In this document: positions 57,893 through 64,000 of the stretch, piece after piece
Layout of the letters: each line of letters opens with the position of its first letter
Numbering within the stretch: the stretch's first letter is position 1
From: Entomobacter blattae
Lineage (GTDB): Bacteria > Pseudomonadota > Alphaproteobacteria > Acetobacterales > Acetobacteraceae
Reading direction: 5' to 3'
Length of the DNA stretch: 64,000 bases
NCBI RefSeq assembly: GCF_014672835.1
Contig: NZ_CP060244.1
Coordinates: 447,001-511,000, forward strand
Notes under the pieces: model-generated
What the model saw: only the letters and a program-made list of their open reading frames with translations
Database searches by the model: none
Told to the model about the DNA's origin: nothing
Position numbers and translations under genes: made by a program

Positions 57893-58279
57893 TTAGGGCA
57901 CAATAATGAGAGAATAAACCCCGTTGGCCTTCTCTTCCTCCCATGTCTGAACATGCCAACGTAAGGAATAATGCCCAACGGGTAGCTGCAATTTGGTTCT
58001 TAACGCCTTATAATCATCCGATGGAACCATAGTCAGCAACTGTGGTGGCCCCTTGGCCTCAATAAGTTCTACCCGGCTTTTAAAAGGATTAAATTTTTCA
58101 TTAAAATAGAACGTTAAAATAGGATGATGAAGAGAAAGAGGCACCTGAGAAGTGGGCACAACCTTGACAAGCTCTATTGCGCGAGCTGAATAAGGGGGAA
58201 ACACACCTAACCCGATGCCCACTAAAAAAACCAAAATCCCAGTTATTTTATTATATCCTGGCAATATATAGCTCCTCAT
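57893..58279 (-). CDS. CopC-fold periplasmic protein without the usual copper ligands
   Basis: A signal peptide (GILVFLVGIGLGVFPPYSARA) leads to a CopC/PcoC-like beta domain: PLSLHHPILTFYFNEKFNPF, then KSRVELIEAKGPPQL, and LPVGHYSLRWHVQTWEEE. Canonical CopC binds Cu(II) through an N-terminal His of the mature protein and a later Asp/His pair in a S-x-D-x-H loop; here the mature end is probably IELV and the loop reads TWEEEKANG, so these residues are absent. It lies 80 bp downstream of cbtA on the same strand and may be part of the cobalt locus. Confidence 0.7.
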   Translation of the reverse strand: MRSYILPGYNKITGILVFLVGIGLGVFPPYSARAIELVKVVPTSQVPLSLHHPILTFYFNEKFNPFKSRVELIEAKGPPQLLTMVPSDDYKALRTKLQLPVGHYSLRWHVQTWEEEKANGVYSLIIVP

Positions 58280-58359
58280 TCCATTCTCACCTCTATGGGA
58301 AGCCCTAACTCTTATAAGAGGCCCTAACCTACCGATAGCAAGAGAGCCTCTTTCCCCTA

Positions 58360-59160
58360 TCAGGTCTGTTTGGGAAGGGCATGATAATGGGTAGCCATAT
58401 ATTTTTCAGCCATGGCCCCAAAAATAAGCCCCATACCAACCCATAACACAGCCTGCATAGCAAAAGAGGCTATCCGAAAAGACCACAACACAAGGGCTGA
58501 AAAATCAGGCGGCACTTCGACCATAGGTGGTAAAACCCGCTGCAACACACCAACCAAAGCCAGATAAAGAATCCCGCCTGCAATTGCTGCATTCCATGAA
58601 GAGAGAACCTGCCGCAGCTTTAAGAAAAAAATCCCCCCAAAAATGGCGGAACAAAAAGAAAATAACAGCATTTCAAAGTAGCTTGCCGTACGAATTCCTA
58701 TTGTCGCAGCCAACCCAACAGCAGGCGGATTAGCAGGATATTTTAGACCAGGCACGAGGACAAAGACCAAAAAACCGGCCATACCCAACAGCAAAGAAAC
58801 CATTCTTACGGAAAGGGCATTGCCAAAAAAACGCCCGTAGAGCAAGGCAAACCCAATCGAAAAAACACCCCCAAAAGCAACCCCGTAAACAGCGACAGCC
58901 ACAAACAGACCCAATGTTTTCTGAACACCCCGGCTCACCGGCTCTTCCTCTGAGACTTCAGAAGGGGATGGCTGAGTGTGCATCTTCTCCTCCCCATATC
59001 CCTCATGATGATGGGAATGAGAAGGTCCCCCATGAGCGTGCAGCTCTTCAAACTGGATGGCTTTTGTAATTTGCGGCTCACCAAACCATACTGCTACCAA
59101 TACCGCAAGGCAGGCTGCTAAAAATCCCGATACCATGCCACGTGCCAATAGCGCCCCCAT
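58360..59160 (-). CDS. cbtA: CbtA family cobalt-uptake membrane protein
   Basis: CbtA is the predicted cobalt transporter subunit linked to B12 riboswitches. It has about five membrane helices (ALLARGMVSGFLAACLAVLV; VAVYGVAFGGVFSIGFALLY; SLLLGMAGFLVFVLVPGLKY). A histidine-rich loop between helices 1 and 2 (HAHGGPSHSHHHEGYGEE) could bind metal. I start at ATG 59160 with AAAGGGG upstream; the frame is open to a TTG at 59190. cbtB lies about 50 bp upstream. Confidence 0.9.
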   Translation of the reverse strand: MGALLARGMVSGFLAACLAVLVAVWFGEPQITKAIQFEELHAHGGPSHSHHHEGYGEEKMHTQPSPSEVSEEEPVSRGVQKTLGLFVAVAVYGVAFGGVFSIGFALLYGRFFGNALSVRMVSLLLGMAGFLVFVLVPGLKYPANPPAVGLAATIGIRTASYFEMLLFSFCSAIFGGIFFLKLRQVLSSWNAAIAGGILYLALVGVLQRVLPPMVEVPPDFSALVLWSFRIASFAMQAVLWVGMGLIFGAMAEKYMATHYHALPKQT

Positions 59161-59209
59161 ACTTCGGGCCCCTTTCTTTAACAGGAACAAAGACTGTTAG
59201 CAAAAAATA

Positions 59210-59422
59210 TTAGTGGCAAGGAAATCCTAGAATATGGCGCCCATCATGAACAAACTCATGAATATAATGGCCTGAAACAACGGCTGTTGCCCCTTGCTCG
59301 GCCCCAACAAAATAAAGAAGGACTGTAAACAAAACGAGGGAAAATAGTGCCCAGGGCATAACCTGACGTAAAGGAATGGTGGGTAAAATGTCTTGTCTAG
59401 ATACGGCAGAAGATTGAAACAT
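59210..59422 (-). CDS. cbtB: CbtB family cobalt-transport small protein
   Basis: This 70-residue protein has one membrane helix (PWALFSLVLFTVLLYFVGAE) and then the conserved histidine-rich end VSGHYIHEFVHDGRHILGFP and CH. It is the usual small partner of CbtA. AGGAG lies six bases before the ATG at 59422, which fixes the start; a longer frame up to 59689 is an artefact that reads through the leader. It is the first gene of the cbtB-cbtA operon. Confidence 0.9.
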   Translation of the reverse strand: MFQSSAVSRQDILPTIPLRQVMPWALFSLVLFTVLLYFVGAEQGATAVVSGHYIHEFVHDGRHILGFPCH

Positions 59423-59474
59423 ATAGGCTCCTAACGGGGGAAATGCGCCCCAAAACAAACAAATAGACAAAAGG

Positions 59475-59660
59475 GCATAAAAGGTCTGGCTAGGGTGTAG
59501 GTATAACCCATACAGTGGCGCGGCCGCACCAAAATATTCGTCTTCTCTTATGTATATGATATTAGACTGTAACTGATAATCCTTTATCTCACAAGGATAA
59601 ACCCTTTTAAAAACCCTAAATCCTATTACCCGAAGCTTCTGGAATAACCTCGCCTTCTCA
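59475..59660 (-). promoter_or_regulatory. Probable cobalamin riboswitch upstream of cbtBA
   Basis: Read on the minus strand, the leader includes GGTGCGGCCGCGCCACTG and, further on, CCCTAGCCAGACC, close to the GCCACTG and AGCCAGGAGACC segments of cobalamin riboswitches; the middle CTTGTGAGATAAAGG resembles the GGTGAAAATCC block after AAAGGG. Spacing to cbtB is right. Several positions diverge from consensus, so I give moderate confidence. Confidence 0.5.
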
Positions 59661-59790
59661 CCACAAGTATTTCTCAAAATATGGCCCACAGCACCTTCTG
59701 CCGTTGAAGTGTTAGGAGCGCTGTTTTTTAATATGGAGGCTACGGGGTAATCCCTTTTACTGTTTGACAGACCTTTGCGGATAACTATGG

Positions 59791-59925
59791 GATGCGATTG
59801 GGGTTGTAAAATCTGTTAAAGCAGCTTCTGATCGTTATGCCCCAGTGAATAATGAAGATGCGATCGAAACCCATAGAGCGCTAGGAGCTACTCTCCTTTT
59901 GGTGACAGAGAATATCCATTTATAA
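59791..59925 (+). pseudogene. gcvH: gcvH (glycine cleavage H protein) remnant
   Basis: The frame from 59791 reads DAIGVVKSVKAASDRYAPVN and continues NEDAIETHRALGATLLLVTE before a stop at 59923. This corresponds to the H-protein lipoyl region 'GVVESVKAASDxYAPVSGEVVEVNxAL', including the lysine that would be lipoylated. Nothing upstream continues the H-protein N-terminus (a stop precedes at 59782). It covers about 42 of roughly 125 codons. It lies between cbtB's leader and the phosphatase gene and is non-functional. Confidence 0.75.
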
Positions 59926-60121
59926 AGAATTGTTAGACAGAGGGGCGTTTTTTGCTGATCTCTTGAGCTGATCAGGAATACCTTACTATCTCCTCATTTC
60001 CCTATCACTTGTGGAAAGGGGTAACACAGCAGTTGGTCATTACGATATTTTCTTTTATTTTGCTGCTTCTCTTTTCTGTTCTGTCTCTCCGTCTTTTTCT
60101 TTTTTTACGGATTTCACTTTC

Positions 60122-60706
60122 ATGGTTGTATTGCATCTCATCTCAGCAGCTCCTACCTTGGCGCTTAAAAAAGGCATTTTTTCAACCCCGATGGATGAAG
60201 CACTCATTCCCACAGCCAGTTTCCCCAAAAACAAAAGGTCTTCTCTTATGGAAACTGGGCCTTTTCAGAGCTATTGCAGCCCTTATCGCAACGCAGAGCA
60301 AACCGCTCATTGGCTAGAAATACCCTCTTCCTGCACAAACGCCCTTGCGGATTGCTCTTATGGTACATGGGGCGGAATGCCTCTAAAAACCATTGCAGAT
60401 CAACACCCAACAGACTATCAAAAATGGCTTCAGCAAAGCGACTTTATACCCTCCCAGGGTGAAAGCCTATTTCATGTGCAACAACGCGCCATACAGTGGA
60501 TTCATACCCTAACCACGCATGACTTCCCATCCCAAAAAACAATTATGGCTATTACTCACCCTGCCATAATAAAAGGCCTTCTTTGTGAGGTGCTGCAATG
60601 CCCTCTATCCCCAAACTTTCCGGTAGACATTGCCCCTTTAACAGTTAGCAGCCTCACCCACCGGCGAAAATGGCGTATTCATCAAGTCAGCACCCCACTT
60701 CTATAA
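60122..60706 (+). CDS. Histidine-phosphatase-fold protein lacking the catalytic His
   Basis: The fold matches the histidine phosphatase (phosphoglycerate mutase-like) family: the middle reads CSYGTWGGMPLKTIADQHPT, then SQGESLFHVQQRAIQWI, and the second active-site His is in MAITHPAIIKGLL. However, the first strand reads VVLHLISAAPTLALKKGIFS, where relatives have an RHG- or SHA-like His right after the strand; here that His is Ala. I start at ATG 60122; an upstream GTG at 60011 is also in frame. Placement near cbtBA suggests a corrinoid link, but it could be a pseudoenzyme. Confidence 0.75.
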   Translation: MVVLHLISAAPTLALKKGIFSTPMDEALIPTASFPKNKRSSLMETGPFQSYCSPYRNAEQTAHWLEIPSSCTNALADCSYGTWGGMPLKTIADQHPTDYQKWLQQSDFIPSQGESLFHVQQRAIQWIHTLTTHDFPSQKTIMAITHPAIIKGLLCEVLQCPLSPNFPVDIAPLTVSSLTHRRKWRIHQVSTPLL

Positions 60707-60747
60707 AACCCCCACACCTATAAAACAATGAAGGGACTTTCCCAACT

Positions 60748-60795
60748 CCCTAGCCCTAGCCCTAGCCCTAGCCCTAGCCCTAGCCCTAGCCCTAG
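60748..60795. repeat. (CCCTAG)8 perfect hexanucleotide repeat
   Basis: Eight exact tandem copies of CCCTAG lie in the intergenic space between two convergent genes. Such microsatellites can change length by slippage. It is not inside a supported gene; the minus-strand frame across it would encode alternating Leu-Gly. Confidence 0.97.
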
Positions 60796-60844
60796 CGATA
60801 TTTGGCCTCTGCTGGCGGTAAGGCAAGGGGAAATTGACACCCAC

Positions 60845-60875
60845 AAAAAAGCCAGCCCTGTTGTAAGGCTGGCTT
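60845..60875 (-). terminator. Intrinsic terminator of the OYE gene
   Basis: AAGCCAGCC (60849-60857) and GGCTGGCTT (60867-60875) form a perfect nine-pair stem. On the minus strand it is followed by a run of T residues, right after the stop of the oxidoreductase gene. Confidence 0.85.
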
Positions 60876-60907
60876 CTCGCTCGTCAACACTCTCATAAAA
60901 ACAAGAG

Positions 60908-61990
60908 TTAACTAAATTGAAGATATCCTTCCAGGCTCTCTGGCCCCTTACCATACCAATATTTCATATCTGCCATTGGACGAAGGGGAAGATGCTCGCG
61001 AAAACGCTGCACCAAATCAGGATTGGTAATAAACGGACGCCCGTAAGCTACGGCATCTGCCTTTCCTTCATCTAGGATTTTTTGGCCCATTTCTTCTGTA
61101 TAATCACTATTCAAAACCAGCGGCCCCTTAAATGCTTTTTGGATATCAGGCGCAACTGGCGGATGCACCCCTCTCCCAAATGTGCCATTAGAGCCTGGTT
61201 CTCTCAGTTCCAAAAATGCAATTTTATGGGCAGAAAGTCTTTTAGCTGCCTCGGTAAACAAAGGTACGGGCTTGTTATCATACACACCTTGAATCGGCTC
61301 ATTCGGCGAGAGCCTTACCGCTGTGCGATCTGCCCCAATGGCATCCACCACAGCACCGGTGACTTCATCTAGCAGGCGTACACGGTTTTCCACCGAGCCA
61401 CCATACTGATCACTCCGGAAATTAGACCCCTCACGAAGAAACTGATCAATCAAATACCCATTCGCTGCGTGAATCTGCACACCATCAAATCCGGCTCTCA
61501 TGGCGTTTTTAGCAGCATTGGCATAATCATTTAAAATACGGGGAATTTCCTCAACCCCCAAGGCCCTAGCGCGCTCATAAGGTTTTTTTCCCTTATAGGT
61601 ATAGGCATAATCTGGAGCAATGGTCGCCGAGGCGGAAACCCCTGGTTTTCCATCCAGAAAATCTGGGTGAACGATACGGCCCATATGCCATAGCTGGCAA
61701 ATAATACGCCCACCAGCCTTATGGACGGCCTCTGTCACTGGCTTCCACCCCTCGACCTGCTTGTCATTCCAGATCCCTGCTGAATAGGGCCAACCAGCCC
61801 CTTCAACACTAATCGGGCTTGCTTCTGAAATAATAAGGCCTGCCCCGGCCCTTTGTGCGTAATACTCCACCATAATAGATGTGGGTACAAACTCGTTTGT
61901 CGCACGCCCACGCGTAAGCGGCGCCATAAATATACGATTTGCTGCTGATATGGCACCCACCTGTATAGGATCAAATAAACTGGGCATCAT
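60908..61990 (-). CDS. Old Yellow Enzyme family alkene reductase
   Basis: This FMN-dependent NAD(P)H oxidoreductase reduces activated alkenes or N-ethylmaleimide-like electrophiles. It begins MMPSLFDPIQVGAISAANRI, then APLTRGRATNE. The barrel holds QLWHMGRIVHPDF, GFDGVQIHAANGYLIDQFLR (OYE active-site region) and VENRVRLLDEV. I start at ATG 61990, with AAGGAAGA close upstream; the frame is open to 62062. The length, 360 residues, fits the family. Confidence 0.93.
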   Translation of the reverse strand: MMPSLFDPIQVGAISAANRIFMAPLTRGRATNEFVPTSIMVEYYAQRAGAGLIISEASPISVEGAGWPYSAGIWNDKQVEGWKPVTEAVHKAGGRIICQLWHMGRIVHPDFLDGKPGVSASATIAPDYAYTYKGKKPYERARALGVEEIPRILNDYANAAKNAMRAGFDGVQIHAANGYLIDQFLREGSNFRSDQYGGSVENRVRLLDEVTGAVVDAIGADRTAVRLSPNEPIQGVYDNKPVPLFTEAAKRLSAHKIAFLELREPGSNGTFGRGVHPPVAPDIQKAFKGPLVLNSDYTEEMGQKILDEGKADAVAYGRPFITNPDLVQRFREHLPLRPMADMKYWYGKGPESLEGYLQFS

Positions 61991-62296
61991 TCTTCCTTTA
62001 AAAATAGAACTATTAAAAATAAACTCTACTACGTATTTTGATTGCTCTCCCCTCATTAACAAGAGGGCTTAAACAAAAACACAGAGAACTCTTGCATTCC
62101 ATCAGCGTTTCTCTTCCCTCCTTCTTAAGGAGCTTTGGTGAGCCAGGCTGTTTAAGAAGCACTGTTTAAAGGGCTCGGTTGATTTGTCTTTTCCTGCTCG
62201 TTTCATTATCCAGCTCATTCTAAAAACTTCCCTCTGTTCTGGGGCTTACGGTTTAGGCCCATGCTCTTTGAACCACTCACTACCGATCGCATTGCC

Positions 62297-64000
62297 CTAT
62301 TCCTGTGGTGGATAAGGGTTGCTCCAAGAAGGAGGGGGTGGGAAATGGGAATGTTTTTGGCCCAATTGATCCATAACGTAATGGATGGCCGTAAGAAGCT
62401 GCTGATCCTTACCGTTCAAGACCTCTTGAGGGGTATTTTCTACCTCAATATCAGGTTTTACACCTTGGTTTTCAATCACCCATGTGGAATTTAATCCATA
62501 GATGCTTTCTTCTGGAATGGTAATATAGCCACCATCCAACAAAGGCCATTCTCCCCTAATACCACGTACACCCCCCCAACTTCTCTTGCCAATGACAGGG
62601 CCAAGACCATAGGCCCTGAAATAATAGGGAAATATATCCCCATCAGAAGCAGAATATTGATTGATCAATACTGCTTTAGGACCATTAATTAACTGTTGAG
62701 GGATGGTTCCTTGTCCTAATTGGCGGTTAGTAGACATCCCCACCAAGATACGCCTTAGGCGCTCAAGCAAAATCTGATCAATGAAGCCACCGCCATTCCA
62801 GCGGTCATCAATAATTAACCCGGCTTTATCTAACTGGCTGTAAAACTGGCGAATAAACTGCTCCATGCCACGGCCTTCCATATCAGAAAGATAGATATAG
62901 CCAATCTGTCCATGGGATTCTTTTTCTACCAAAGCACGATTATGATCTATCCAGGCTTTCTCACGCAAATTCAATTCAGAAGAAATGGGATTAACCGTAA
63001 TATCGTGGGGCTTGCCAGCAAGCTCATCACTTAAGGTTAACATGAGCGGGCCTTTAACACCTGCCAAAAGCTGATATGGCGTAAGGGGGCTACGTAACTC
63101 CTGCCCGTTAATGGCCAGAAGATACTCTCCTTCCTTGGCTATACTGCCAGGTTCAGCAAGCGGGCTACGATAATCGCTACGGGTGGCATCCCCTGGATAG
63201 ATTTTTTCTATACGGTAGCGCCCTGAAGCTTTATCTAAAGTAAATTCTGCCCCAAGCAATAAGGTGGGAGCGCGTGGCCGTATATCACCATAATCACCAC
63301 CCCCAACATAGGTATGGGAATTCCCGAGCTCGCCTTGCATCTCACCAATCAGATAATTCAAATCGCTCCGTGAACCGACATAGGGTAAAAGGCTGGCATA
63401 ACGGTTATAAACCTCTTGCCAATCCACACCATTCATGTGGGGGTTCACAAAAAGGTCTCGCTCTAAGCGCCAGGCCGAACGAAACATTTCCTTCCACTCG
63501 TCTTGGGGAGAAACAAACAATCCTACGGTCGAAAAATCCAGAGGTTTCGGGGGCTCATGTTTTTCCTTCGCGTCTATAACGGAAAGCTTTTTTTCTGAAA
63601 GATAAGCAAGTTTTGAGCCATCCCTATTGAGAACAAAGCTTTCAACCCCACCTTGGATAAGGGTATCCTTACGTTCTTTCAGATCAAAGGAAAATAAGCG
63701 GCCCTTATCCTCCCCCTCTAATGGCCCTTCGATAGATTGTGCAGGCCCAAGCAGATAAAAAAGCTTATCCCCCCTAATGGCGTAAGACTGGAGACTCCCT
63801 AGCTTGAGGGGAACTGGGGTTGCCCGTTGCATAAGGCCTTCAAACTCTATAGTGGTTTTGGGAGCATCCTCCGTAGGAATGTTTTTTTTCTCTTTATCTT
63901 TTACCCATTTTCCTTCATCAGAGCGAATACCCAATAAAGGTTGGAGCTGCGCTGTAAGGGGAGTGACATAAATGCCGATCGTCTGAGCCGTGGAAACATT
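62297..64000 (-). CDS. Tricorn-like S41 family peptidase, 5' end outside the window
   Basis: This is the C-terminal part of a large tricorn protease-like S41 peptidase; the frame stays open to the right edge, upstream of an apparent TTG at 63934. A WD-like or beta-propeller segment comes first (LFSFDLKERKDTLIQ), then the tricorn C1 domain (WKEMFRSAWRLERDLFVNPH), a PDZ-like domain (GEYLLAINGQELRSPLTPY), and the catalytic region where NQYSASDGDIFPYYFRAYGL holds the nucleophile Ser. It probably acts in the periplasm or cytoplasm on oligopeptides; the N-terminus is not visible. Confidence 0.92.
   Translation of the reverse strand, partial: NVSTAQTIGIYVTPLTAQLQPLLGIRSDEGKWVKDKEKKNIPTEDAPKTTIEFEGLMQRATPVPLKLGSLQSYAIRGDKLFYLLGPAQSIEGPLEGEDKGRLFSFDLKERKDTLIQGGVESFVLNRDGSKLAYLSEKKLSVIDAKEKHEPPKPLDFSTVGLFVSPQDEWKEMFRSAWRLERDLFVNPHMNGVDWQEVYNRYASLLPYVGSRSDLNYLIGEMQGELGNSHTYVGGGDYGDIRPRAPTLLLGAEFTLDKASGRYRIEKIYPGDATRSDYRSPLAEPGSIAKEGEYLLAINGQELRSPLTPYQLLAGVKGPLMLTLSDELAGKPHDITVNPISSELNLREKAWIDHNRALVEKESHGQIGYIYLSDMEGRGMEQFIRQFYSQLDKAGLIIDDRWNGGGFIDQILLERLRRILVGMSTNRQLGQGTIPQQLINGPKAVLINQYSASDGDIFPYYFRAYGLGPVIGKRSWGGVRGIRGEWPLLDGGYITIPEESIYGLNSTWVIENQGVKPDIEVENTPQEVLNGKDQQLLTAIHYVMDQLGQKHSHFPPPPSWSNPYPPQE

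Noticed and set aside
59423-59689. N-terminal extension of CbtB up to 59689
   Set aside because: The real start at 59422 has an ideal AGGAG and family length; the extension reads through the leader RNA.
60718-60954. Minus-strand frame with alternating Leu-Gly across the CCCTAG repeat
   Set aside because: It is only the translation of the microsatellite plus the terminator region; no homology and no ribosome site.
1-64000. CRISPR arrays, insertion sequences, prophage or defence genes
   Set aside because: I found no regularly spaced direct repeats of 24-40 bp, no transposase or integrase, and no phage structural genes in the reading.

Overview
The window looks like a chromosomal segment of a low-GC alphaproteobacterium, most likely an acetic acid bacterium (Acetobacteraceae, Rhodospirillales). 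Pointers are a CtrA cell-cycle regulator, DUF3126, DUF2939 and DUF1058-type SH3 proteins, a CbtBA cobalt system, a NodT-type efflux lipoprotein next to DUF1656, and the YlxR-L7Ae fusion within rimP-nusA-infB-rbfA. The base composition is moderate to AT-rich and the window holds several decayed gene fragments, which would fit a host- or insect-associated member with a shrinking genome. This placement is inferred from gene content. No 16S rRNA gene is present.

Layout. 1-7.9 kb: end of a sensor histidine kinase, pyruvate kinase, an SH3 exported protein, DsrE-like and MoeB-like sulfur-transfer proteins, small conserved proteins, a thioredoxin-like protein and a putative lipoprotein. 7.9-11.1 kb: a frameshifted rarA fragment, then an L,D-transpeptidase-pdxA-pdxJ operon (vitamin B6). 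11.2-17.6 kb: the 2-oxoglutarate dehydrogenase operon sucA-sucB-lpd, with an E3 that carries its own lipoyl domain. 18.1-25.5 kb: an Fe(II)/2OG oxygenase, asd, a tyrosine phosphatase, two HTH regulators, NAD kinase, CtrA and an AT-rich stretch with a membrane protein. 25.6-29.5 kb: an orphan PotD-like binding protein, YcgN, a YgjP-like metallopeptidase, tRNA-Leu(UAA) and an amino-acid permease. 29.6-37.1 kb: an efflux operon that lacks its expected FUSC pump gene, xseA, purD and a 1.75-kb gene desert holding a decayed epimerase. 37.1-46.3 kb: a nitronate monooxygenase-like enzyme, pnp, rpsO, truB, and a divergent Mla-type lipid transport operon. 46.4-52.5 kb: rbfA, infB, ylxR, nusA and rimP. 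52.6-57.6 kb: DoxX, aconitase and ccmAB. 57.9-60.7 kb: a CopC-like protein, CbtA and CbtB behind a probable cobalamin riboswitch, a gcvH remnant, and a histidine-phosphatase-fold protein that lacks its catalytic histidine. 60.7-64 kb: a (CCCTAG)8 microsatellite, an Old Yellow Enzyme and a tricorn-like S41 protease that runs off the right edge.

Most of the window is ordinary core metabolism and gene expression. TCA-cycle enzymes (sucAB-lpd, acnA), B6 synthesis, translation/RNA decay and envelope lipid transport form clear operons. The unusual material is (i) at least three recognisable gene fossils (rarA, an NAD-dependent epimerase, gcvH), (ii) the riboswitch-linked cobalt locus with two proteins that have lost signature residues, (iii) a diverged CtrA and an S24 repressor with Thr at the nucleophile position, and (iv) several perfect or near-perfect repeats and hairpins. 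I found no CRISPR array, insertion sequence, prophage or obvious defence island.
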